From Omphiscola glabra (lineage: Eukaryota > Mollusca > Gastropoda > Lymnaeidae), in assembly GCA_964017045.1 (NCBI GenBank), contig OZ024794.1, forward strand, positions 25,725,340 through 25,789,339: 64,000 nucleotides of DNA, in the 5' to 3' direction. The position numbers were made by a program, and so were the translations under genes. Shown here one piece after another: positions 25,057 to 37,303 of this stretch (its first letter is position 1; each line of letters begins with the position of its first letter). The notes beneath the pieces were generated by a model. It made no database searches. It saw only the letters and a list, made by a program, of their open reading frames with translations, and was not told the origin of the DNA.

Positions 25057-26449
25057 TAGCCACTTCGAACACATATCCTTGATGTGACAAGGTGCCAATT
25101 ACTAGTAATAATGTAACACGCGGTCTGGGTGTCACTCTTGTAGCGCGGGGAAACCCCAGGCTAAAACACGTACACACCCACTAAAATTGAAAGTAGCCAA
25201 TCTCTGTGTGCTGCGCCCTATCATTTTGGTTGGACACCCATGCCCAACGAGTGACCATCCCGTGAGCAACATGTGACCTTCCCTATCTTTGTATGTTACT
25301 ATGATGATGGAACGCAGGCTGTGACGTCATTGTTCCGTTGTGTGTTGGTGCAAGGCGTATTGCAAGGGGGTGGGTGGGTTCGGCGGTCTATTTCATAATT
25401 ATTTCACTGATGTGTTTGACCGTTCTATCAGTAGCCATGCGCATTTTTATATCATTACAGCATATATTATTATGTGGTTGTAATGGGTGATTCTGATCAT
25501 GTTAGGTAGTGTTTTAATTTAATTGCTTGTTGATTTGTATAATGCACCTCTTAACAATGATACGGCCATAGTTAAACATACGGACGCGCGCCATGTCTTT
25601 TATAGACCCACGTGTGTTAGCGTTTATAATAAATGAAATAATTTATATATTTTCCTTTTTACACATACTAAATTGGGTTTAAGTCTTAAATAGCCTTGGT
25701 GTGTAAACAAGTATCACACTAACGATTATACTTTATTATACTCGAGGAGCTAAACATTTTTAAAATCAAATATTCCTATAATGACTTGGTGGTTACTTTA
25801 TTATTTTACAAACAAATTATAATAATTAAACCAAAAATTGAGGGAAAAAAAGTTCAATTAATTGGCAGCAGTTGGAAAAGATTTTACAAATACATGTTTA
25901 ACTGTCTTAATGTTTGTCTTTTTTTTTTCAAGGAAAACCTGTTAAAACATGTTTCTTTTAAGTTAGTATTCTGGTTACAACTACAGAATTAACAACTACG
26001 GCGCTCCTCGTTTTTTCGTTATTGTTTGAGATTAGTGTGTAAATGAGAACATCGGAGACCACGCCATAAGTCTTGTTACAGCCATGGATAGAATGTTCAT
26101 CTTGTGCGGTGCTTCAACAAAAGAAACGCACATTAAAAAGAGTGAACTAATAACTGGACGTCTCTTCTAAAATATCCACGTGACGTAAAGCGTCTCTGCG
26201 CCGGCGCGCGCGTCATACATTTCCTTTGTGACTGGAAATAATTTCATTATTAACTGAGGGGGAGACACGTTTGCCATATAATTCAAACGCACATGGAAAA
26301 TTCTCAAGGGCATATATAAACAAGTTAACATTTCGTATATGAGCGAGAAGACAGAGAACTATCTATAATTCTATAACTCTATAGAGATGAGCTACATCTC
26401 TATATTAATTATTTTTTTTTATCCGTTATATCAACTTCGCTTTTCTTCG

Positions 26450-26565
26450 TTGTGTTTCGACCTGGCTGTGTGGCAAAATTTTCGGACGGCGAATTCGACT
26501 CATTCCTCGTCAACCTATCGAGCCGAAACTTCAAAGGTTCAGCCCCACCCACAAAAAAAATAAGT
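26450..26565 (+). repeat. Dispersed repeat fragment (family with 38,220-38,490 and 62,820-62,935)
   Basis: Shares the pattern 'gacTCATTCCTCGTCAACCTATCGAGC(C/T)G(A/T)AACTT' in diverged form with two other places in the window. The family looks like an old dispersed repeat; its class is unknown. Confidence 0.4.
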
Positions 26566-27423
26566 GTTTCATGTTTTTTCGAGGCGAAAGTAACATGACG
26601 CCAATGATTACAAAAAATAAAATTCGCGTTATCAGCGCTAAGTGAATAAAATAAATAAAAATAATTAACCGCAAGCGCGTTTGGTGCGTAATATGTTCTT
26701 CTGTTTGTCCGAAGAGTTGGTGTAAATAAATCTGCGCTGTAGAAGGTTTAGAAATGAGAATATTAATATAAAATAAAATAACTAGATATTGCCCGGCAAA
26801 CATCGGCGACAGCAATGCTGTGAACTTCCCCGTCTACTATAGTTACTTGACAAAACATGAACTCAAGTAATGCACATTTTAAGAACACCACCCCCACCCC
26901 CCGGGCCTTTTCATGTTACGTCACTGCACACTTTTTATTTCACACACATTAATTATATTAAATATTCTGATGGCTTAACCACTTTTAAAACGAATTTGTT
27001 TTACACCATATTCAAATTGAGATTATTTCATTTTTCCAAAAAGAAAATATTACTCACCAAACGCAATTGCGTTATTTAATATATATATATTATTTCATTT
27101 AGCGTAGTTTTCGGTATTTATATTTTGCGCGCTATTGAACTCATTATTGAACCATAATTTCTCTCAAACAAATAGAATTATTTGTAAAATACTCTCAATA
27201 ACCAAATAAGAGGAATAGGATGCAGCAAGGAATGGAAGCCGTCTACAAGTCACACACCATAAGCGTAATAAGAGATTTTTTTAAATGTATATGAGGGATT
27301 TATACGAAAAACTTTGTTTTCAGGTGTTATTTAATTATTTTTTAAATTGTCACTTAACTTTTTTTTTCTTTTGTTCTCGCCGAGAAATGCTTTCAACCGA
27401 TTTTAATTTTTTAAATTTATTTA

Positions 27424-27450
27424 TTTTTTTTTTGGGGGGGGGGGGGGGGG
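27424..27450 (+). repeat. T10-G17 tract junction
   Basis: Ten T followed directly by seventeen G, one of the longest G-runs in the window. Confidence 0.95.
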
Positions 27451-27569
27451 TTTACTTTTTTTTCTCCTTTTTTTAATGCTTCTAGCTAGACTTTCTTATT
27501 TTTAAATGCTTCTATCTAGACTATCTTGTTTTTACATATGCAACTTGATTCCAGTTTCAGCACATTGAC

Positions 27570-27728
27570 CTGAGTGCGGCTCAGCCAGTCGGCCACAAAT
27601 CGGTTTTGACTCCGAAAGACATGGTTCTTTACAGGTTCTTGAAAATAAATTTAGCTCTCAAAGTTTTTTAATCGTCCTGCTGCTGATTTTTGGCTCTTTT
27701 GACTAATGAGTTTTCCGACCACCGTGCA
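27570..27728. mobile_element. Fragment of the CAGTGGTCGG hAT-like MITE family
   Basis: Follows the nested element at 16,850-17,083 closely. It has GCGGCTC.GCCAGTCGG.CCACAAAT, then CCTGCTGCTGATTTTTGGCTC, and ends TTTTCCGACCACCGTG. The left terminus is missing or diverged. Confidence 0.7.
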
Positions 27729-28300
27729 GCTATCTGATAAGTTTAGTGAACATGTTCCAGATTGGAAAAAAACAAAAAAACTCCCTTAGCAGAGACCCGA
27801 AGTAATTTCTTAAATTGTAAAAATATTATGGCATCTTTGGAGTCTCAGCCTGAACTTTCAAATTTGCATGCCCCACCCTCACACATCATAATTGTGTTTA
27901 GTATTGTATAAAGTTATCACAAGAACAAAATGCAACTGTTTTCTTCTCAGAGAACAATTCCCATGTTAAAGAAATAGAACTTTCTTTTCCCCAAAGATAA
28001 CGATCAATAGGAAAACCGAGAAATGGGCAAATTAGTTGGCGTTGTAAACCGAGCTCCTGCTGTACTGTAAACGTTTTACGTTGCTTCTTTACACAGGAGG
28101 GGAAAAAAGTTGACTCATATTTCATTCTCACTTTCAGAGTTGGGATGACGATATAAAACTGAAACATAATGTATCGATGGCTCTAAATAATTAAAACCAT
28201 GACATTCTGCCAGGGACCCGACCTCATTAGTAGCACTTAGTTCACAACCCAAAATGGAAATGTTTTTCTGTTGGCCTTACAACTGATAACTTAGAAAAGG

Positions 28301-29146
28301 TATGACGTGTGAGTTTTGCGAACTGTTAGTTACCTCTGTAACGAGTGAGTTTTAGATATGTGAGATTTGAAAACTTTTAGTTACCTCTGTAACATGTGAG
28401 TTTTGCGAACTGTTAGTTACCTCTGTAACATGTGAGATTTGAGCACTTTTGATGACTATATAACATGTGAGATTTGAGCACTTTTGATGACTATATAACA
28501 TGTGAGATTTGAGCACTTTTGAGACCTCTGTAACATGTGAGATTTGAGCACTTTTGATGATCTCTGTGACATGTGAGATTTGAGCACTTTTGATGACCTC
28601 TGTAACATGTGAGATTTGAGCACTTTTGATGACCTCTGTGACATGTGAGATTTGAACACTTTTGATGACCCCTGTAACATGTGAGATTTGAGCACTTTTG
28701 ATGACCTCTGCAACATGTGAGATTTGAGCACTTTTGATGACCTCTGTAACATGTGAGATTTGAGCACTTTTGATGACCTCTGTGACATGTGAGATTTGAG
28801 CACTTTTGATGACCCCTGTAACATGTGAGATTTGAGCACTTTTGATGACCTCTGCAACATGTGAGATTTGAGCACTTTTGATGACCTCTGTGACATGTGA
28901 GATTGGAGCACTTTTGATGACCCCTGTAACATGTGAGATTTGAGCACTTTTGATGACCTCTGCAACATGTGAGATTTGAGCACTTTTGATGACCTCTGTA
29001 ACATGTGAGATTTGAGCACTTTTGGTGACCCCTGTAACATGTGAGATTTGAGCACTTTTGATGATCCCTGTAACATGTGAGATTTGAGCACTTTTGATGA
29101 CCCTGCAACATGTGAGATTTGAGCACTTTTGATGACCTCTGTAACA
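28301..29146. repeat. 36-bp minisatellite
   Basis: About 23 copies of a 36-bp unit containing ACATGTGAGATTTGAGCACT; the left three or four copies are diverged. Because 36 is a multiple of three, two minus-strand frames stay open for over 200 codons. They read as a 12-residue period (for example KSHMLQ) and are not a gene. Confidence 0.98.
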
Positions 29147-31334
29147 TTGTTATTAGTTTACATTTCAGCGTTTCTTGTGGTTACATGTCAAGTGACAAAC
29201 GAATGCATCCACATAAAACCACTTCAATTGTAAAAATGTGTTATGTTGAAAGTTGCTTTCGGACCCTTTGTATGTACTGGTATGGTTTTTTTTTAACGTT
29301 ATGCGAGTTTTTAAACCAGGTTATAAACAGGGGCAGGGAATTAACCTGATCCAGTGAGCACACTATGATGGTGCGCTGTTTAAGGAGATAAATAGCAAAG
29401 TCTTTCATAGATCCATGTCATTTTCCTAATTAAAAGCTAGTCTACAACTGTTGCAAGACCCGGACAATTATTCCCTGGTCTAGCATCCTCTATATAAGTT
29501 GGAACATACAATTGTATTGTAATATTTTTCAGTGTTACAATGGTAAGGGATAAAATCGCTCGTGTTTGGGCAGTTTGAGCTGGAACAAGAAAACGATAAT
29601 ATTTTATTCATTGTAAGACTTAAAACCTTGAGCGCCACGGATGTAGGTCCAACAGTTTTACGCGAACGAGACACTTGAAGCCACACAAAAAACAAAACAA
29701 AATAAAGGTTTGGGGGTGGCTGGTTGAATCGTGTAGAGACGCTGAATCCCGGTAGGGGGAGCCCTTCGGTGGAGATTAGACTCACGCCGTTGCTACACGC
29801 CACGAGATCAATTGATCAAGAGCAGTGGTTCCCAACCTGTTGACCGTGGCGAGGCTGGCGAATGCCAGTGCAGACTGCAAGATTGCAGAAAAACTAACTA
29901 AAACTTTAAACCAACACATGGAATGTCCCCCCGATATGGCGCTGTCTTTGAGGGGTGAAGGATTCTATGTGTACTTATTATTAACTTTGGATGACGCAAT
30001 TTACTGAATTTTAACATCAGTAGTGTATATAAACTTATGGATTACTGCTAGACCGTAATACATCAGGGGAAAAATTTTTTTTGTTTTAATTACAGATTGT
30101 AAATATTGTGTTTAAATGCATTTTAAATATGAATATTTTTTGTGGAAAGGTTTTAAACGTGCTATTTAAAACGCATGCAATTAATCAAAGTAATGGAATA
30201 TTTGTGTGGTCGACATCATTAGCTGCGTCAGTTGTACGGTATCCGAGTTCCCCATTTCCACAGACGACTACAATAAGTCAATCGATCGGAAACAATAAGT
30301 CAATCGATCGGAAATATTAAAAAAAAACTAACTGCCGAAGTCTGCGCATGCGTATAGACTTTTGACAGGAAGTTCGCATTTAACTGCTTTTTTTTAAAAG
30401 CACTAAGTGCATGATGAAATATTTAAAACCTTTGTAATGCTATCACATTTTTTGTTCCGGGCATGTATCTGATGACATTTTTCAAGCAGACAAGAAAGGT
30501 ATCTGTAACAGTGAATAATAAAGCCTTTGTTTTTTTCTCTTCTGACTAATGCGATTAATACACATGGGACTAAAACTTTCGACATTTCTAGATTAGAATA
30601 GCAGATTAACACAATTTATACCAAGAAGAGGTTCTTTTTAATCTTTTGAGAAGCTGTAACACAATCAGGGCTGTTGGGCTGTGTTACAAACCGTTCGTTA
30701 ATTTACAGTATGTACACAATAGGCCTAAAGAAAATTGTTCTAAAACGTCAGAAAGAACTATACTGAGTTGTCCAACGTGGTGTGACGCCGGACATTATTT
30801 ACCGAATATTCAAAGTCGTTAAAAACAGCTTTGTAGTTAGATTATTCATACATTTACTAACCAAATTCTAGATACCTTTTAAGAAATACTTATTTACGTG
30901 CTCTTGCAGAACAGTCAATTGCGCAGGCTATAATAGACAAGACGAAGCTAACATAGTAACTATTATAACAAACGTTTAATGGTATAATACTTAAGAAAAT
31001 AAAAATCAGGTCGGTTAAGCAGCAATTACGATGTCAACCAGTTTAAGCTGGTGTTAATTTGAAACATAATTACACAGCCAGGCCAGCGAATCTTCTGACT
31101 TCTGCTGAAAGCCCCGTAGAGCGATAGAGAGTATTTCGTGAACGGTCATTCGCATTAAATCTTTATGCACCGGAAGTGTAGATCTTACATTTTTAAACTC
31201 CCAAATCACTCCTTGCTGACCTGTGTCAACATTAAAATTGAGTATATAATAAAAAAAAAAAAAACATTAGATCCCCACGTAGGGTCATCAAGCAGTGGAG
31301 TAAATAAATCAGATATGGCCTGCTGCCAAATGCC
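29147..31334. other. Non-coding stretch, no gene recognised
   Basis: Contains a possible hAT-type end (CAGTGGTTCCCAACC) at 29,824 and a two-copy 23-bp repeat with TCAATCGATCGGAAA near 30,277-30,316. The open frames are short and unremarkable. Confidence 0.5.
29824..30006. mobile_element. Possible hAT-type MITE fragment
   Basis: Begins CAGTGGTTCCCAACCTGT, the usual start of one hAT family also present at 34,238 and 59,658. The right end cannot be placed, so the end given is approximate. Confidence 0.4.
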
Positions 31335-31800
31335 ATGCCAGCTTCGGAACCATTTTGTGAGGCAACGCAAGGTCCTTAGTTTTCTAAAAGAACACTGGAA
31401 CCATTTGTAAGACGAAGCACGGCCCTTAGTTTTTTTACAAGACGACTGGAACCATTTTGTAAGACGAAGCACGGTCCTTCGTTTTCTACAAAAAGAGTCG
31501 AACCATTTGTAAGACGAAGCAAGGTCCTTAGTTTTGTGCAAGAAGACAAGAACCATTTTTAAGAAGAAACATGGTCCTTAGATTTTTACAAGAAGACTGG
31601 AACCATTAGCAAGACGAAGCAGGGTCCTTAGTTTTGTACAAGAAGACTGGAACCATTTTTAAGACAATGCATGGACCATAGTTTTCTACAATAAGATTGG
31701 AACCATTTGTAAGAAGAAGCATGGGCCTTAGTCTTCTACAAGAAGATTGGAATTATTTGTAAGACAAAGCATGGTCTTAAGTTCTCTACAAGAAGGTTGA
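31335..31800. repeat. 47-48-bp minisatellite, diverged
   Basis: About nine copies of a unit with AAGACGAAGCA.GGTCCTTAG and ACAAGAAGACTGGAACCATT. It carries many indels, so it is an older array than most here. Confidence 0.92.
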
Positions 31801-31867
31801 ATTTGACTTTGTGGAGATCATTTTCTTCCAAACTAATGTTTCAGTCACGTGTTTGAGATTAGAAAAA

Positions 31868-32390
31868 AAGAACTCAGAAGAAACCATCTAATGACGTCAT
31901 AACGTAACACAGAAGACACCATCTCTTGACGTCATACGTAACACTGAAGATACCATCTGATGACGTCATAACGTAACACGGAAGATACCATCTCTTTGCG
32001 TCATAACGTAAAAGAGAAGATACCATCTCTTTGCGTCATAACGTAACACAGAAGATGCCATCTCATGACGTCATAACGTAACACCGAAGAAAGTATCTCA
32101 TGACGTCATAACGTAACACAGAAAATACCATCTCTTTGCGTCATAACGTAACACAGAAGATACCATCTCTTGACGTCACAGCGTAACAAAGAAGATACCA
32201 TTTTTTGACGTCATATGGTAACACAGACGATACCATCTCTTTACGTCATAACATAACACAGAGATACCATCTCTTGACGTCATAAAGTAACACTGAAGAC
32301 ACCATCTCGTGACGTCATAAAGAAACACGGAAGACACCATCACTTGACGTCATAAAGTGACACGGAAGATACCATTGCATGACGTCATAG
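31868..32390. repeat. 35-bp minisatellite containing perfect CRE palindromes
   Basis: About 15 copies of a roughly 35-bp unit, ACCATCTCTTGACGTCATAA followed by CGTAACACAGAAGAT. Eleven units keep the full palindrome TGACGTCA, at 31,892, 31,927, 31,961, 32,066, 32,101, 32,171, 32,206, 32,274, 32,310, 32,345 and 32,380. Other units have TTGCGTCA or TTACGTCA. TGACGTCA is the established cAMP-response element bound by CREB/ATF bZIP dimers. Whether this array is bound or regulates anything cannot be seen from sequence. Confidence 0.95.
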
Positions 32391-32959
32391 CTCAATCCCC
32401 GTACAGCGGCTATAAAAAAACAACTTTGTACGACGCAAGTCAATGAGTTTTAACATCAGCTGTCCATGTCGAAAAGTGTCGCTTTAAATCATTTTTCAAA
32501 GATATGACTTTTTTTTCCAGTATCTAGTAGTGCCCAAATCGTCCCCAAAGCATCTCGGTGATGCAGCATTTCTGTACAGCAAACAGCGTCATCGATTTTA
32601 AGAATGTCGGGTTTTTGTGTTGACTGCTAGTGTCATCAGTAGACACAGTGGATCTCTAAGATTTATATCCTTTTTTTTTTTTGTTCTTCAGTATTTTAAA
32701 GAAGCGTTATGATGGTGCAGAAACGACTCGGTTTTGAATTTCAAAGGGCATCAATCATTTTTGCAATTTCTGTTTCAGCTTAAAACGGACTGTCGCTTTT
32801 TTGTTGTTGTTGTGTTTTTTAAGTATCTTAAATCATCGAAGATGGGTTGGAAATTGTTCGTATTTGACTCTGCATCTGCTACTTGCTGTGTAAGGCTATT
32901 TATATATAGATCAATTACTCTGAGAAGACGAATGTGGGTTTTACTTTCTATTTCTTGTT
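32391..32959. other. No gene recognised
   Basis: Unique AT-rich DNA between two arrays. An 85-codon frame at 32,734-32,991 has no recognisable features. Confidence 0.5.
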
Positions 32960-33160
32960 ACTCTGGCAGGAGTCTCTCTATGATAAACTAGAAGTGCTGC
33001 TCTGGTCATGAGTCTCTGTATGGTAAACTAGAAATGCTAATCTGCGCATGAGTCTCTGTATCGTAACCTAGAAATGATACTCTGGGCAGGCCACTCTGTG
33101 AATGCAACTCTAGGTATGCTACAAAGGGTTGAGACTGTATTCTGTAGTCTAGAAATGCTA
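32960..33160. repeat. Diverged 40-45-bp tandem repeat
   Basis: Four or five degenerate copies around GAGTCTCTGTATGGTAAACT followed by AGAAATGCT and CTCTGG. Confidence 0.75.
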
Positions 33161-33512
33161 TTTTCCGACATGCTTATGATACTCTGGATAGGCTAGTACG
33201 GGTATCCTCCTATTCCCGGCATACAAGGCCTGATGAGCATAGGATGCCACGCAGTAATTTTTTTTTTATGTCAGACGATATAATTAAATGTTACCAACGA
33301 CATCTTAATTTGATTAAAATTTTATAACCACATGATCTGTGATTTCTGATACATTTTTTGAGACACTAAAAAACCATAGCAAACAATAGGATAGCAGATT
33401 CCGTCTGGACATAAAATGTTCCCATTGTTGAAATGGAAATGAAAAATAAAAGGAAATATCCTTAATACCATTTTTTTAAAAATAATTCTGATAACTTTTA
33501 TCTCTTGACTCT

Positions 33513-33985
33513 GGCCGTATGATGTTTGCCATATTCAAACACGCCTTTCCAAACCTTCTGGGCCGTATGATGTTTGCCATATTCAAACACGCCTTTCCCA
33601 ACCTTCTGGGTCGTATGATGTTTGCCATATTCAAACACGCCTTTCCCAACCTTCTGGGTCGTATGATGTTTGCAATACTCAAACACGCCTTTCCCAACCT
33701 TCTGGGTCGTATGATGTTTGCAATACTCAAACACGCCTTTCCCAACCTTCTGGGTCGTATGATGTTTGCCATATTCAAACACGCCTTTCCCAACCTTCTG
33801 GGTCGTATGATGTTTGCAATACTCAAACACGCCTTTCCCAACCTTCTGGGTCGTATGATGTTTGCAATACTCAAACACGCCTTTCCCAACCTTCTGGGTC
33901 GTATGATGTTTGCCATATTCAAACATGCCTTTCCCAACCTTCTGGGTCGTATGCTGTTTTGCCATATTCAAACACGCCCATCCAA
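33513..33985. repeat. 48-bp minisatellite
   Basis: Nearly ten copies of a 48-bp unit containing CGTATGATGTTTGCCATATT. Units carry either GCCATATTC or GCAATACTC, in the order A A A B B A B B A A. The unit has no stop in three of six frames, giving overlapping 150-200-codon frames on both strands. None has independent support as a gene. Confidence 0.97.
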
Positions 33986-34237
33986 GCCGCCTAACACCCA
34001 ACTTTAAAAAAAAAAATATATTACCACTCTGACATTTACACAAAGAGTCTAGTTTTACATGGGAATAGGAAAGCCCTGTCTCCCACGTGAAAATTGTCAT
34101 TTATGACTTGATGCATGTTTATTCGAAAGTTTCTTTTCCTCCTTCATTCTCTATTTGAATAAATGACACATCCAGGGTTTTTAAAACTTTTTACGTAGTT
34201 CCCGGGAAGTCTCCTAATAGTAATAGATGCCCTAGTA

Positions 34238-34434
34238 AAGCGGTTCTCAACCGTACTAATGCCGCGACACTTTAATACGGTTCCTGATTTTGTGGCGACC
34301 CCAAGCCATAAAATGATTTCTGTCTCTACTTCATAACTGTAGATTATATGTGTTTTCAGATGGTCTTAGGCGACACCTGGGAAAGGGTCGCGCAACCTCC
34401 AAAGGGGTCGCGACCCATAGGTTGAGAACCGCTG
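34238..34434. mobile_element. hAT-type MITE (CAGYGGTTCTCAACC family)
   Basis: Starts AAGCGGTTCTCAACC and ends GGTTGAGAACCGCTG, inverted ends with one mismatch. The flanking 8-mers CCCTAGTA and CCCGAGTA differ at one base, fitting the 8-bp target duplication of hAT elements. Sub-terminal GTCGCGACCC is also typical of this widespread family. It is 197 bp long with no coding capacity. Confidence 0.88.
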
Positions 34435-34544
34435 CCCGAGTACATGCGATGTTGAGGAGCATCGAATTTAAAATGCAAACATTTTTAAGCTTTCTAAAAA
34501 CGTCGTTGAAATTTGAAAATGATAGGAGAATATAGGGTAGTTTA

Positions 34545-34790
34545 GTAACTGAAAGCTTACAGATAGATCGTAGAGACATGAATTAGGAACTCTAAACTTA
34601 TTGAGAGATCGTAGAGACATGAATTATAGGAACTGAAAGCTTAGTGAGAGAGCGTAGAGACATGAAATAGGAACTCAAAACTTAGTGAGAGATCGTAGAG
34701 ACATGAATTAGGAACTCAAAACTTAGTGAGAGATCGTAGAGACATGAATTATAGGAACTGAAAGCTTAGTGAGAGATCGTAGAGATACCA
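34545..34790. repeat. 41-43-bp minisatellite
   Basis: About six copies with GAGAGATCGTAGAGACATGA followed by ATTAGGAACTCAAAACTTAGT. Two length variants (with or without TAT) alternate. Confidence 0.92.
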
Positions 34791-34935
34791 ATTTAAACAA
34801 TAATTTCTAGAACTAAAGGACACTATTATACAAATACCGAAGTGTATCTCATGAAAATATCGAATGAATTATTTATTTTTTTTTTATTTGGTGTAATTGC
34901 AAAAATAGATCTCTCGTAAATAGCAAAGTAGACCT

Positions 34936-34995
34936 AATGGTATACAGTCCATGAAGTCCTAATGGTATACAGTCCATGAAGTCCTAATGGTAAAC
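34936..34995. repeat. 25-bp repeat, two to three copies
   Basis: CCTAATGGTATACAGTCCAT plus GAAGT, repeated. Confidence 0.85.
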
Positions 34996-35365
34996 AATCA
35001 TAGAGTTTTTACCTATGATTATTTTTGCATTGCTCTTGACCAAAATAGTACATTTCGGAATCCAACTCCGCTGTTCATCTATTACATTAGCTATTCACGT
35101 TTGTGTTGGAGCATAGAAACAACAGTCTGGAGATCTGTGCTAGATGATTAAAGGAAGTGGGGCTCCAGGGATGGCAGGAGATACCCAGCCGGTTCAAACT
35201 GTCAGTGAGAAATTCAGAGGACCATGAAATATATAATGTGCCTGTCTGTCAGTCTGACATAACAGAATTAGCGTGTGCTTGTCTTTATTAATTTCAGCAT
35301 TGAGATCAGTGAAGGCGTAGGCACACTTGTAACGTGGAGCATTTGCATCAGTGAACTGTAATGCT

Positions 35366-35755
35366 CACTGGGAACATTGGCAACCGTGCAATCTATGGCA
35401 CAATGGGAACAATGGCAACCATGCACTCGATAGCACACTGGGAACATTGGCAACCGTGCAATCTATGGCACAATTGGAACATTGGCAACCGCTCAATCTA
35501 TGGCACAATGGGAACAATGGCAACCATGCACTCGATAGCACACTGGGAACATTGGCAACCGCGCAATCTATGGCACAATGGGAACATTGGCAACCGTGCA
35601 ATCTATGGCACAAAGTGAACATTGGCAACCGTGCAATCTATGGCACAAAGTGAACATTGGCAACCGTGCAATCTATGGCACAATGTGAACATTGGCAACC
35701 ATGCACACTGTAGCATATTGGGAACATTGGTATCAATGCACGCTGGAGCACAATT
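35366..35755. repeat. 35-bp minisatellite
   Basis: About eleven copies of GGGAACATTGGCAACCGTGC followed by AATCTATGGCACAAT. Two kinds of unit (CTATGG and TCGATAG types) are interleaved. Confidence 0.96.
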
Positions 35756-35786
35756 GGAATCTTATAAAAGGTTCCAAGTATAGCAC

Positions 35787-35963
35787 TATGGCGGGCCTGC
35801 ACCCACTTTGTGGCCCGCGAAGTAATGAAATATTCTTTAGTTATTATTATTTTCTTAATAGTTCTCCCCCCCCCCCGGGTAATATTTTCTTACGGTCAGC
35901 ACACGTTTTTCATAAAGTATTACGGCCCGCCTTACATTTTGAGTTGTGCAGGCCTGCCCTATG
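35787..35963. mobile_element. Probable MITE with GGCCTGCAC inverted ends
   Basis: The left end TATGGCGGGCCTGCAC and the right end GTGCAGGCCTGCCCTATG are imperfect inverted repeats. Sub-terminal GGCCCGC matches are present on both sides, and there is an internal C-tract. Target duplications are not clear, so the superfamily is uncertain. Confidence 0.6.
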
Positions 35964-36404
35964 TGAACAATTACCTTATTTAATGCTAGAGCACAATTGG
36001 GTTTTTTTAAATAGATTTTAAATCAGACTGATAACATGTTGCTCCTTTGAAACATAAGCACAAATGCTCCCTCGATATACATAGAAGTGAGTATGCTGCT
36101 AATCGCCAATAATACACAGATATATCAATGCGCCTTCATTTTTTGTTTTGTGCGCTAAAAAAATTCTATTATATTTATTGAAATGCAACACGGTTGAATG
36201 CTAGATACCATTTTTCTTAAAAGGTTCATGAATTTCGTGGAAAAATAAAAGCGAACTGGGCCAACGGTGTCAACCAAAATAATATCGATGTGTACATTTT
36301 ATCAAAATACTTACACAACATCCGTTTTTTAAAATATAATTTCATTGCCTCAAAGCCTTCCAACAAAATATCTGAGACTTATCTCTCATACTGTCATACC
36401 TGAC

Positions 36405-37303
36405 ACCTCTCAAACGTGGTATCTCTCATACATGGCATCTCTCAGACATGGCATCTCTCATACATGGCATCTCTCATACGTGGCATCTCTCATACATGGC
36501 ATCTCTCATACGTGGCATCTCTCACACATGGCATCTCTCATGCATGACATCTCGTATACGTGGCATCTCTCATACATGACATCTCTTATACATGGCATCT
36601 CTCATACATGAAATCTCTCATACATGGCATCTCTTATACGTGGCATCTCTCATACATGACATCTCTCATACATGACATCTCTTATACATGACATCTCTCA
36701 TACATGGCATCTCTTATACTGGCATCTCTCATACATGGCATCTCTCATACATGACATCTTTCATACATGGCATCTCTTATACGTGGCATCTTTCATACAT
36801 GACATCTCTCATACATGACATCTCTTATACTGGCATCTTTCATACATGGCATCTCTCATACATGACATCTTTCATACATGGCATCTCTTATACGTGGCAT
36901 CTTTCATACATGACATCTCTCATACATGACATGTCTCATACATGGCATCTCTTATACGTAGTATCTCTCATACATGACATCTCTCATACATGACATCTCT
37001 CATACATGACATCTCTTATACGGGGCATCTCTCATACATGGCATCTCTCATACATAACATCTCTCATACATGGCATCTTTTATACGTGGCATCTCTCAGA
37101 CATGACATCTCTCATACATGACATCTCTCATACATGACATCTCTCATACATGACATCTCTCATACATGGCATCTCTCATACATGACATCTCTCATACATG
37201 GCATCTCTCATACTTGACATCTCTCATACATGGCATCTCTCATACATGACATCTCTCATACATGACATCTCTCATACATGGCATCTCTCATACATGACAT
37301 CTC
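36405..37303. repeat. 16-bp minisatellite
   Basis: More than 50 copies of CATCTCTCATACATGG, with GG/GA, CTC/CTT and ACA/ACG variants interspersed. It is one of the longest arrays in the window. Confidence 0.98.

Larger units (their letters stand above)
20602..25576 (+). repeat. Tandem duplication, copy 2 (4,972 bp)
   Basis: A direct head-to-tail repeat of 15,630-20,601. It diverges from copy 1 after GTTAAA at 25,571-25,576, so three A are shared between the start and the end (junction microhomology). Identity, including every internal minisatellite, is essentially complete. Confidence 0.97.
25577..28299. other. Non-coding stretch, no gene recognised
   Basis: AT-rich DNA with a GC-rich patch (GCGCCGGCGCGCGCG near 26,200), a dispersed-repeat fragment near 26,450-26,560, a T10-G17 junction at 27,424-27,450 and a hAT-like fragment at 27,570-27,728. 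No exon is supported. Confidence 0.55.

Noticed and set aside
28456..29147. Two minus-strand frames of 211 and 218 codons with 12-residue repeats
   Set aside because: They are overlapping frames of the same 36-bp minisatellite; two frames open at once is not a sign of selection for coding.
33476..34100. Three overlapping 150-200-codon frames
   Set aside because: By-product of the 48-bp array, open on both strands.
36405..37303. Possible CRISPR-like array of short repeats
   Set aside because: Contiguous 16-bp units with no unique spacers, in animal DNA. The same reasoning rejects all other arrays here as CRISPR.
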